A stretch of DNA of 64,000 bases. Origin: Paenibacillus aurantius. Its GTDB lineage: Bacteria; Bacillota; Bacilli; Paenibacillales; NBRC-103111. Positions 36,061 through 43,920 of the stretch are shown here, piece by piece. The DNA lies in contig NZ_CP130318.1 in NCBI RefSeq assembly GCF_032268605.1, forward strand, positions 2,762,001 through 2,826,000, given 5' to 3'. Numbering within the stretch: position 1 is the stretch's first letter; each line of letters opens with the position of its first letter. The translations under genes were made by a program, and so were the position numbers. The notes under the pieces are model-generated. The model saw nothing but the letters and a program-made list of their open reading frames with translations, ran no database searches and was not told the origin of the DNA.

Positions 36061-36106
36061 GTGTGGTTTTCGCCTGACAATCTTCTCATTCAGGAGGTCT
36101 TTTTCC

Positions 36107-37540
36107 ATGAAAGCCTATGATTTTATCGTGGTCGGCGCTGGGCCGGCCGGAATTTTTGCCTGCTACGAAATGACTTTGAAGCATCCCTCTGCCCGCATTC
36201 TGCTGGTCGACAAGGGACATGATATTTACCGCCGCAGCTGCCCGATTCTGGAGGAGAAAATCAAGCTCTGCCCGCCGCCGGCCGGGAAAAAGGATTTCGC
36301 CGGCTGCCTACCGGCCTGCTCCATTACCAGCGGCTTCGGGGGAGCGGGTGCCTACAGCGATGGAAAGTTCAACATCACCACCGAATTCGGCGGCTGGATG
36401 ACCGACTACCTGGCGCCTTCCAAAGTGCTTGAACTGATCCGCTACGTGGACGACATTAACCTCGAGCATGGGGCGGTGCGGGACATTACGGATCCTACGA
36501 CCGAGCGGGTCATGGACATTGAGCAGCGTGCGTATGCCGCAGGGTTAAAGCTCCTTCGCGCTCAAGTTCGGCATCTGGGAACGGAACAGAATCTGCAGAT
36601 TCTGCAGTCCATCTACGAATACCTGACCACGCGCATCGAGATGCTGTTCAAGACGGAGGTCGAGGACGTCGTGACGGTCAAGGAAGCGGAAGGGCTCGTG
36701 GTTAAGGGCATTCAGCTGAAGAACGGGGAGATCCTCGAAGCGCCGTATGTAATGGTGGCCCCGGGCCGTGACGGCTCCGCTTGGCTTACCCAGGTTCTGA
36801 AGAAGCGCCGGTTGTCCATGACGAACAACCAGGTGGACGTGGGGGTACGCGTGGAGACTTCCGATGTCGTGATGAGGGAAATCAACGAGCATTTGTATGA
36901 AGGGAAATTTATTTTCAACACGTCCGTGGGCACCCGGGTCCGCACCTTCTGCAGCAACCCTTCGGGCCACGTCGTCGTGGAGAATCACAGCGGGGTCATG
37001 GCGGCGAACGGCCATTCCTATAAGGATCCTAAGCTGGGCTCCCCGAATACGAACTTTGCTCTGCTTGTCTCCCATAAGTTTACGGAGCCCTTCGACAAGC
37101 CGAACGAATACGCCCGCGAAATTTGCAAAAGGGCGAACGATCTCTCCGGCGGAGGTGTGATCGTTCAGAAATACGGGGACATCGTCAGAGGACGACGTTC
37201 CACGGCCGACCGCATCAAAGAAGGCTTTTTGGAGCCGACGCTCAAGGAAGCCGTACCCGGCGATCTGGGACTCGTTCTTCCGTATAACACGATGAAGAGT
37301 CTCGTGGAAATGATCCAGGCTCTCGAGAAGGTCACCCCGGGCATCGCTGCGGAGCATACGCTCTTCTACGGTGTGGAGGCCAAATTCTATTCCGCCCGTC
37401 CGAAACTGACAGAGCAGTTCGAGACGGAGATCCGCGGCATGTTCTGCGGAGGAGACGGGGCGGGAATCACCCGGGGATTGGCTCAGGCGGGAGCGGCCGG
37501 TGTCTGGATCGCGCGCAGCGTCATCGACCGGCTGAAGTAA
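36107..37540 (+). CDS. NAD(P)/FAD-dependent oxidoreductase
   Basis: A 477-residue flavoprotein with the N-terminal FAD-binding Rossmann motif VVGAGPAGIFACYE (8-21). A cysteine-containing region follows (RRSCPILEEKIKLCPPP) and the GGAGAYSDGKFN segment, then a second FAD-site motif FCGGDGAGITRGLAQAG near the end. It resembles the widespread uncharacterised 'FAD-dependent dehydrogenase' group; the substrate is unknown. Frame open upstream, but AGGAGG lies 8 nt before ATG 36107. It is preceded by a purine-class riboswitch with terminator, so expression should fall when the ligand is abundant. Confidence 0.82.
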   Translation: MKAYDFIVVGAGPAGIFACYEMTLKHPSARILLVDKGHDIYRRSCPILEEKIKLCPPPAGKKDFAGCLPACSITSGFGGAGAYSDGKFNITTEFGGWMTDYLAPSKVLELIRYVDDINLEHGAVRDITDPTTERVMDIEQRAYAAGLKLLRAQVRHLGTEQNLQILQSIYEYLTTRIEMLFKTEVEDVVTVKEAEGLVVKGIQLKNGEILEAPYVMVAPGRDGSAWLTQVLKKRRLSMTNNQVDVGVRVETSDVVMREINEHLYEGKFIFNTSVGTRVRTFCSNPSGHVVVENHSGVMAANGHSYKDPKLGSPNTNFALLVSHKFTEPFDKPNEYAREICKRANDLSGGGVIVQKYGDIVRGRRSTADRIKEGFLEPTLKEAVPGDLGLVLPYNTMKSLVEMIQALEKVTPGIAAEHTLFYGVEAKFYSARPKLTEQFETEIRGMFCGGDGAGITRGLAQAGAAGVWIARSVIDRLK

Positions 37541-37619
37541 CCGGCGCGGCATGCATATTTCTTCCACAACCCATCCATAATAGCAGGGAAAGATAACCTG
37601 CCGGGGAGGTGAGGAACGA

Positions 37620-37859
37620 ATGGCTAGAATCGCCGTTGAGAACAGCTTGAGCCACATGACGGAAGCCCTCCAGAACAGCGGACACGAGGTGGTGTCGATG
37701 GACCAGGCGGAAGGATGCGACTGCTGCGTCATTTCCGGACAGGATGCCAACATGATGGGAATCAGCAACGCGGTTACCCAAGCCTCCGTCATCAATGCGG
37801 AAGGATTGACCGATGAGGAGATTCTGAATCGGATCAACGAAAGCATGGCTAACCGTTAA
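37620..37859 (+). CDS. ykuS: UPF0180 (YkuS) family protein
   Basis: A 79-residue protein of the YkuS/UPF0180 family, function unknown. The family shows an N-terminal MARIAVENSLSHMTEAL, a central CDCCVISGQDANMMG with a Cys cluster, and a C-terminal LTDEEILNRI helix. GGGGAGGTGAGG lies just before ATG 37620. It is followed by a terminator. Confidence 0.85.
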   Translation: MARIAVENSLSHMTEALQNSGHEVVSMDQAEGCDCCVISGQDANMMGISNAVTQASVINAEGLTDEEILNRINESMANR

Positions 37860-37887
37860 TTTAAGTAGGTTATAGTGTAGGAACGAA

Positions 37888-37919
37888 GAAATACGGCCCC
37901 GGCTGTATTTCTTTTTTTT
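37888..37919 (+). terminator. Terminator after ykuS
   Basis: GAAATACGGC pairs with GCTGTATTTC (one G-T), followed by T8. Confidence 0.85.
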
Positions 37920-37985
37920 GTTGCGGGGAGGGACACCGGAAGTTGTCAGGGCTTCTTCCTTGTCTTATGATTAGCGGTAGTCCAA

Positions 37986-38024
37986 TGCCTTATCGGCAGA
38001 GAACTTTTGCTGCCGGATAAGACA
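37986..38024. repeat. Inverted repeat, copy 2 of a two-copy element
   Basis: A 39-nt element begins TGCCTTATCGGCAG and ends CTGCCGGATAAGACA. It has the same outer bases as the copy at 11551-11595 but a different loop and one bulged G. It lies between ykuS and hrpB. Outside this element the rest of the 220-nt gap shows only the terminator. Confidence 0.5.
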
Positions 38025-38081
38025 CTACTTTACCCCTTCTCCATCTAAGAAAAGAGAGGGAGCAACCAATGGAGTGATCTC

Positions 38082-40625
38082 ATGACCCTTCCTATCGATA
38101 GCATTATCCCCGCCCTACAGCAGGCCCTGCGCCAAGGGACAGGGGCGGTTCTGACGGCTGAGCCGGGAGCCGGCAAAACGACCCGCGTGCCCCTCGAGCT
38201 TCTCCGCGAGCCGTGGCTTCAGGGCCGGCGCATCCTCATGCTGGAGCCCAGGCGGCTCGCCGCCCGGGCCGCCGCCCGCTTCATGGCCGCTTCCCTAGGC
38301 GAGAAAGCGGGGGAGACGGTCGGGTACCGCGTCCGGCAGGATACGGCGGTCGGGCCCCGTACCCGGATCGAGGTCATCACGGAAGGCGTGCTGACCCGCA
38401 TGCTTCAGCAGGATCAGGCCCTGGAAGGAGTCGGCCTCGTAATTTTCGACGAGTTCCACGAGCGAAGCCTGCAAGCCGACCTGGGGCTGGCCCTTTGCCT
38501 GCAGGTGCAGCAGCTCTTGAGGGAAGACCTCCGGCTGCTCGTCATGTCGGCGACGATGGATGCCGGGGCCGTGTCCGGGCTGATGGGGGGCGTGCCGATT
38601 CTGGCCAGCAGCGGAAGAAGCTACCCGGTGGAGACGCGTTACCTCGACAGGCCCTACGAAGGGAGGCTGGAGCCGGCGGTTACGCGCGTGGTCTTACGAG
38701 CCTTGGCGGAAGAGACAGGCGATATGCTCGTGTTCCTTCCGGGCATGGGCGAAATCCGCCGGGTGGAGGAAGCGCTGCTTCCGCTTGTTAGGGACCGCCG
38801 GATCGTGATAGCCCCCCTGCACGGAAGCCTTCCCGCAGAAGGCCAGGACCTGGCCATCACTCCCGCTGCTCCCGGGTGGAGAAAGGTGGTCTTGACCACC
38901 TCCATCGCGGAGACGAGCCTGACCGTCGAAGGGGTCCGGGTCGTCGTGGACAGCGGACAAAGCCGGGTCCCCCGGTTCTCGCCGCGCACCGGCTTGACCC
39001 GGCTGGAGACGGTTCCGGTGTCGGCTGCCTCCGCCGACCAGCGGCGCGGACGGGCCGGGCGCCTGGGACCGGGCGTGTGCTACCGCCTCTGGACCGAGGA
39101 GGAGCACCGCCGGCTCGCCCCGCACAGCGTGCCGGAGATCCGCGAGGCCGATCTCGTGCCGCTCGCGCTGGAGCTGGCCGCGTGGGGCGCCGCCGACGCC
39201 GGCGAGCTCGCCTGGCTCGATGCGCCTCCGGCTGCGGCGCTGGCGCAAGCCCGCGAGCTGCTCGCCCGGCTCGGGGCGGTCGGCCGCGACGGCCGCCTCA
39301 CGCCCTACGGCCGGGAGCTGGCCGGCCTCGGGCTGCACCCGCGGCTCGCGCACATGATCCGCCGGGCGATTCCGCTCGGCCTGGGCGGCACGGCTTGCGA
39401 GCTGGCGGCGCTTCTCGGAGAGCGGGATGTGCTGCGCGGCGGACCGGATGCCGGCCGTAACGCGGACCTCCGGCTTCGCTGGGAAGCCCTGAAGGGCTTC
39501 CGGGGCGAAGCCGGCAGCGGCACGGCCGGGACGGGCGGCCTGGCGGCCGATCGAGCCGCGTGCCGGCGGATCGAGGCCGAGGCCGCCCAGCTGAAGCGGG
39601 AGGCGGGGGTGCGCGGAGAAGACCGGCGGGCCGGGGATGCCGCCTGGTGCGGCGTGCTGCTCGCGTTCGCCTACCCCGACCGGATCGCCGAGCGGCGGGG
39701 GGACGGCCGGTTTCTGCTCGCCAGCGGCCGGGGAGCCGCTCTTCCCGAGCTTCAGCCGCTCTCTGCGGAGTCCTACCTGGCCGTTGCCGACCTGGAGGAC
39801 CGCGGGGTGGACAGCCGCATCCGGTTGGCCGCTCCTCTTGCTCTGTCCGAGCTGGAAGGTTATTTCCAGGAGCAGCTGGAGGAGGAAGCGACGGTCGAAT
39901 GGGACCGCTCCGCCCAAGCCGTACGGGCTCGGCGCCGAATAAAGCTCGGAGCCCTGACGCTGAAGGAGACGGTGGATCCGGAACCGGAACCGGAAGCGGT
40001 TAAGCAGGCTTTAATCCTCGGCATCCGGGAGGAGGGTTTGAAGCTCCTGCCATGGACGAAGCCGGCGAGGCAGCTTCAGCAGCGTCTGCTGGCCCTTCGT
40101 TCCGTCTCGGAGGAGTGGCCGGATGTTTCGGATGAAGCGCTGGCCGCCGATCTCGACTCTTGGCTCGGCGATCCGCTCTACGGGATGAGGACACGGAGCG
40201 ATCTGCAGAGGCTGAATCTGGTTCAGGCGCTGGAAAGCCGGTTATCCTGGCCGCAGAGACGAGAACTGGAAGAAGCGCTGCCCACGCATTACACCGTTCC
40301 TAGCGGGTCGAGAATACCAATAGACTATACCCATCCCGAAGCGCCCGTTCTGGCGGTGCGGCTTCAGGAAGTGTTCGGGCTGCGGGAAACCCCCCGGATT
40401 GCCGGAGGGCGGCTGCCCTTAACGCTTCATCTGCTTTCCCCGGCCCAGCGGCCCGTGCAAGTGACGCGGGACCTGGAAAGCTTCTGGAAAACCGGTTACT
40501 TCGAGGTGAAGAAGGACCTGAAGGGACGTTATCCGAAGCATTATTGGCCCGACGATCCGCTGATCGCGGAAGCCACGAGCCGGGTGAGGCCGAAGCCTAG
40601 TGCGCAGGGAAAAGGAGAGAGGTAG
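38082..40625 (+). CDS. hrpB: ATP-dependent helicase HrpB
   Basis: DExH-box helicase of the HrpB family, 847 residues, with an uncertain role in RNA metabolism. Motif I is AEPGAGKTT (26-34), motif II DEFH (123-126), motif III SATMD, and motif VI DQRRGRAGR. The C-terminal HrpB-specific region extends from about 450 onwards and ends in the HY..D/PP-like KHYWPDDP motif. The coding sequence is visibly more GC-rich than its neighbours, especially 39.1-39.7 kb. Single gene, with a terminator-like hairpin about 100 nt downstream. Confidence 0.93.
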   Translation: MTLPIDSIIPALQQALRQGTGAVLTAEPGAGKTTRVPLELLREPWLQGRRILMLEPRRLAARAAARFMAASLGEKAGETVGYRVRQDTAVGPRTRIEVITEGVLTRMLQQDQALEGVGLVIFDEFHERSLQADLGLALCLQVQQLLREDLRLLVMSATMDAGAVSGLMGGVPILASSGRSYPVETRYLDRPYEGRLEPAVTRVVLRALAEETGDMLVFLPGMGEIRRVEEALLPLVRDRRIVIAPLHGSLPAEGQDLAITPAAPGWRKVVLTTSIAETSLTVEGVRVVVDSGQSRVPRFSPRTGLTRLETVPVSAASADQRRGRAGRLGPGVCYRLWTEEEHRRLAPHSVPEIREADLVPLALELAAWGAADAGELAWLDAPPAAALAQARELLARLGAVGRDGRLTPYGRELAGLGLHPRLAHMIRRAIPLGLGGTACELAALLGERDVLRGGPDAGRNADLRLRWEALKGFRGEAGSGTAGTGGLAADRAACRRIEAEAAQLKREAGVRGEDRRAGDAAWCGVLLAFAYPDRIAERRGDGRFLLASGRGAALPELQPLSAESYLAVADLEDRGVDSRIRLAAPLALSELEGYFQEQLEEEATVEWDRSAQAVRARRRIKLGALTLKETVDPEPEPEAVKQALILGIREEGLKLLPWTKPARQLQQRLLALRSVSEEWPDVSDEALAADLDSWLGDPLYGMRTRSDLQRLNLVQALESRLSWPQRRELEEALPTHYTVPSGSRIPIDYTHPEAPVLAVRLQEVFGLRETPRIAGGRLPLTLHLLSPAQRPVQVTRDLESFWKTGYFEVKKDLKGRYPKHYWPDDPLIAEATSRVRPKPSAQGKGER

Positions 40626-40721
40626 CAGGGCGAAGGCCGGGAGTCTTTTTCGGAAGGCCGTAGAAGGGGCTCAAATTCCTTTCATAAGGGGAGTTCGGAA
40701 TGCTCTTCCGACGCAAAAAAA

Positions 40722-40775
40722 GCAAAAAAGCAGTCCCCAAAGTAGGTCATTCTACTGGAGGAACGGCTTTTTTGC
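40722..40775. terminator. Hairpin terminator between hrpB and ywbE
   Basis: Arms GCAAAAAAGC/GCTTTTTTGC are perfect over 10 bp, with an internal hairpin AGTAG/CTACT. T runs on both strands suggest bidirectional use for the convergent genes. The rest of this 284-nt gap shows nothing recognisable. Confidence 0.65.
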
Positions 40776-40909
40776 CTTATCCTATTTCTTCTTCGGACTA
40801 ACGAATCATGGTCAGGCTATCCCGTTATCATGGGCGGGGGACATCCTTTCAACTCGAGTAGGAGCGATTTGCCTTTTGACGATTCGTTTTCGTTATAAAG
40901 CGGCGATTC

Positions 40910-41107
40910 TTAGTCCGGCAAAATTTCCTTAACCCGGCCGACCTGGCCATCGGCCAGGCGTACCTTGATCCCGTGGGGATGGGTAGGCGAATTGGTCAAA
41001 ATGTCCTTCACGGTTCCCCGTGTCAGGCTTCCGGTGCGTTGGTCCTTCTTCAGGACGATGTTCACCTGAAGACCGGGCCGGATATCTTTGCGGTTCTGTC
41101 CGTTCAT
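40910..41107 (-). CDS. ywbE: YwbE family protein
   Basis: A 65-residue protein of the YwbE family, which is common in Firmicutes and of unknown function. It starts MNGQNRKDIRPGLQVNIVLK and has the conserved RTGSLTRGTVKDILT and HPHGIKVRL segments that form a small KOW-like beta barrel, perhaps for RNA binding. AAGGAAGGG precedes ATG 41107; the open frame further upstream has no better site. It lies downstream of the GH13 gene in the same direction, 74 nt apart. Confidence 0.85.
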   Translation of the reverse strand: MNGQNRKDIRPGLQVNIVLKKDQRTGSLTRGTVKDILTNSPTHPHGIKVRLADGQVGRVKEILPD

Positions 41108-41180
41108 GAAGCATTCCCTTCCTTTCGTATCGGTTTCTCGCTCCCTTTTATCCTTTGTGCCGTTGCGGTTCCACTGCTCT

Positions 41181-42866
41181 TCAAGAGAGCCGATACACCC
41201 GCGCTTCATAAGGCTGCATCGTAAAGTCACGGCCGGAGTCCAGCGAAGAGCCTTCGTAGTTGGACAGAAGAAGCTCCGCCTTCTCCAGCTCGATGGAGTC
41301 CGGAAGCTCGCAGACGGGCTGCCGTTCGAAGAAATTGAGCAGGACGAGCAGTTGGCTTTCGTTACAGGAACGCGTGTACGCATAAATTTCGGGATGAAGC
41401 GGTAGCAAAAGCTGGTAATCTCCGTACACGATCACTTCATGGGCTTTGCGCAGGGCAATCAGCCGGCGGTAGTAGTGATAGACCGAATCCGGATCGGCCA
41501 CCGCCTCCTCCGCGTTGACCTCGGGGTAGTTGGCATTGACCCGGATCCAGGGAACGCCGGAGGTGAAGCCGGCCTGGGGGGAGGAATCCCACTGCATGGG
41601 AGTTCGGGCATTGTCGCGTCCCTTGCTCCAGATGGCCTTCATGATGGTTTCCTCCGGAATTCTTTCCTTGCGGGCCTCTTCATAGTAATTCAGAATCTCT
41701 ACGTCGCGGTAGTCGTCAATGGAGTCGAACCGGACGTTGGTCATGCCGATCTCTTCCCCCTGGTAGACGAAAGGCGTCCCTTCGAGCGTATGAATGAAGG
41801 TGGCGAGCAGCTTGGCCGATTCCTTCCGGTAAAGCTTGTCGTTGCCGAAACGGGATACGGCACGGGGCTGGTCGTGGTTGTTGAAATAGTTCGCATTCCA
41901 GCCTTTCCCGTGCAGAACGGTCTGCCACTTGCTCATGATCTGCTTCAGTTCGAGCAGGTTCCAGGGCCGGAGCTCCCATTTGCCGGTACCCCCGAAGGCG
42001 GCATCCAGCTGCATGTGCTCAAACTGAAACACCATGTTGAGCTCGTGACGTTCATCGCCTATGTAGCAGAGTGCCTGCTCCGGACCGAGACCGGACGTTT
42101 CCCCGACGGTCATCAGGTCGTAATTAAGCAGAACCTTGCGGTTCAGGTCCCGGAGAAGGTCGTGGACTTTCTCCAGATTGGAGAACATCTGGTAAGCCGG
42201 AACGACCGGCCGGTTATCGGGATCGTCCGCGTCAGGAAAGCCTTCGGCCTTCACGATATGGGCGATGGCGTCGAACCGGAAGCCGTCAATGCCCTTGTCC
42301 AGCCACCAGCGCACCATTTTATAGATCTCCTCGATGACCTCCGGATTTTTCCAGTTGAGATCCGGCTGGTGCTTGGAGAAGAGGTGAAGGTAGTAATCGC
42401 CGCTTGGCTCGTCATATTCCCATACGCTGCCGCTGAAGAAAGACTCCCAATTGTTCGGGGGTCCGCCGTTTTTGCCCTGCCTCCATACATAATAATCCCG
42501 CTTGGGGCTGTCCTTGGACGAACGGGATTCGATAAACCAGGGATGCTCGTCCGAGGTGTGATTAACCACCAGATCCATAATCAGCTTGATTCCCCGGGCA
42601 TGGGCCTCCGCAAGCAGCTCGTCGAAATCCTTCATCGTTCCGAACGCGTCCATAATAGCACAATAATCGCTGATATCATACCCGTTGTCATGGTTAGGAG
42701 ACTGATAAATGGGGCAGATCCAGATGACGTCAATGCCGAGATCCTTCAAGTAATCCAGCTTGGAGATGACCCCCTGCAGATCCCCGATGCCGTCCCCGTC
42801 CGAATCCTTAAAGCTCATTGGGTAGATCTGATACACCACGCTTTCCTTCCACCACTTTTTGTTCAT
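41181..42866 (-). CDS. GH13 alpha-glucosidase (oligo-1,6-glucosidase type)
   Basis: A 561-residue glycoside hydrolase releasing glucose from isomalto-oligosaccharides or related sugars. It has the calcium-binding loop DSDGDGIGD at 21-29, the nucleophile Asp 199 in GFRFDA, acid/base Glu 256 in VGETSG and Asp 332 in NNHDQPR. Region VNHTSDEH is at 101-108. No signal peptide, so the sugar must be imported first. Similar to MalL; the exact substrate is not settled. No transporter or regulator gene adjoins it. Confidence 0.93.
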   Translation of the reverse strand: MNKKWWKESVVYQIYPMSFKDSDGDGIGDLQGVISKLDYLKDLGIDVIWICPIYQSPNHDNGYDISDYCAIMDAFGTMKDFDELLAEAHARGIKLIMDLVVNHTSDEHPWFIESRSSKDSPKRDYYVWRQGKNGGPPNNWESFFSGSVWEYDEPSGDYYLHLFSKHQPDLNWKNPEVIEEIYKMVRWWLDKGIDGFRFDAIAHIVKAEGFPDADDPDNRPVVPAYQMFSNLEKVHDLLRDLNRKVLLNYDLMTVGETSGLGPEQALCYIGDERHELNMVFQFEHMQLDAAFGGTGKWELRPWNLLELKQIMSKWQTVLHGKGWNANYFNNHDQPRAVSRFGNDKLYRKESAKLLATFIHTLEGTPFVYQGEEIGMTNVRFDSIDDYRDVEILNYYEEARKERIPEETIMKAIWSKGRDNARTPMQWDSSPQAGFTSGVPWIRVNANYPEVNAEEAVADPDSVYHYYRRLIALRKAHEVIVYGDYQLLLPLHPEIYAYTRSCNESQLLVLLNFFERQPVCELPDSIELEKAELLLSNYEGSSLDSGRDFTMQPYEARVYRLS

Positions 42867-42973
42867 CGCCAGCCTCCTGCCTGCTTATAAGCTTTTATTT
42901 CAAGATTTACCCATACCGCCTGACATCGCATCGTGTCCATGCCAAATTCCTCATCCCTTACGAGCCCCATGGC

Positions 42974-43004
42974 AAAAGACGGATCCGAGAGGACCCGCCT
43001 TTTT
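42974..43004 (-). terminator. Possible terminator after the small minus-strand gene
   Basis: An 11-bp stem with two mismatches and GAGA loop lies between the GH13 start and the small gene. On the minus strand it reads GGCGGGTCC to GGATCCGTC and is followed by TTTT. Confidence 0.4.
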
Positions 43005-43026
43005 ACAGCATGCCTTTTTTCCCATT

Positions 43027-43218
43027 CTAGGCGTCGGGAGATTCATCAAAGGCTGCCGTTTTGTTAAGGTGACTGGTGATGGCCCCAACCGCGTCGTCGC
43101 CGGAGTTGGTGACTCCGTTCTCTTCCGTCTTGATCTCATTAGCTTCTTCCGGTGTTTTGAAATTCCGGTTAATGGTTTTGGCTTGGTCGTTCATCACTTT
43201 GCCGTCCTGGTCGGTCAC
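43027..43218 (-). CDS. Small hydrophilic hypothetical protein, 63 residues
   Basis: A minus-strand gene starting with GTG at 43218, 7 to 9 nt after AAGGAGAGG. The product begins MTDQDGKVMNDQAKTINRNF and ends TAAFDESPDA. It is polar, rich in Asn, Asp, Glu and Thr, and lacks hydrophobic segments. I recognise no family. The good ribosome site and isolated position support it as real. Confidence 0.55.
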   Translation of the reverse strand: MTDQDGKVMNDQAKTINRNFKTPEEANEIKTEENGVTNSGDDAVGAITSHLNKTAAFDESPDA

Positions 43219-43367
43219 AAGATCCTCTCCTTGTTCTTTTGTTAGGCAAGCCCATCCCCTGTAGCATTTGCTTCTCTGGCCGGCTCTATGCCGTCCTACC
43301 GTGTTCCTTTGCCCGATTAAGGGTATATAAGGATAGAGAAAATCTACGGAGGGAAGGAGAGATTCCG

Positions 43368-43832
43368 ATGGCCAAAGCCTTCGACTACACCCTGGATTTC
43401 GAGCATACCGATTTCCGCCGGCATCCGGAGCTTTACACGGTCGGCCGGGGAGAGCAGGGCGTGCTGCTCGTGGAGCCTTACAAAAGCGAAATTTTGCCCC
43501 ATTGGCGTTTCAAAACTCCGGAGATTGCGGAGGAATCGTCGGAGATCATTTACCGGATGTTTCTCGAGTACAAGGAAGCGGACGATTTCGTCGGGATGGA
43601 CATGGCCCGGAAATTTCTTCAGATGGGCTATACGAGGGCGCGGAGGTACACCAACCACAAAGGGGGCCGCAAGTACTCGAAGGAGAACGGGAAGGTGCTG
43701 CCCTATACCAACGATCCCGTAAAGGCGGAAGCCGCGGCGATCTTCAAGGAAAAATGGTTTGAAGCGAAGGAGGATGCCGATTACCTTCGGATGAAGCAAA
43801 AACACAGGGCCCTCTACGAAAACAAGGCGTAA
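43368..43832 (+). CDS. DUF4385 family protein
   Basis: A 154-residue soluble protein matching, from memory, the DUF4385 family of unknown function. It has the conserved stretches FDYTLDFEHTDFRRHPELY, GRGEQGVLLVEPYKSEI and FVGMDMARKFLQMGYTRARR. The frame is open from 43239, but GGAGGGAAGGAG lies before ATG 43368, which gives MAKAFDYTLD. It stands upstream of the ABC exporter gene with an 88-nt gap. Confidence 0.75.
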   Translation: MAKAFDYTLDFEHTDFRRHPELYTVGRGEQGVLLVEPYKSEILPHWRFKTPEIAEESSEIIYRMFLEYKEADDFVGMDMARKFLQMGYTRARRYTNHKGGRKYSKENGKVLPYTNDPVKAEAAAIFKEKWFEAKEDADYLRMKQKHRALYENKA

Positions 43833-43920
43833 TGGCCCAGATCGACATTGAACCCTTGGGCCGGTACTACTATAATAATAAGATTGTTTCCTTTATCCAC
43901 CTTGCCAAAGGAGAACCGCC

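Noticed and set aside
38694-39917. 407-codon frame antisense to hrpB
   Set aside because: The GC-rich helicase sequence makes stop codons rare on both strands; no coding evidence.
41439-42890. 483-codon plus-strand frame opposite the GH13 gene
   Set aside because: The minus strand carries all GH13 catalytic motifs, so the plus frame is a shadow.
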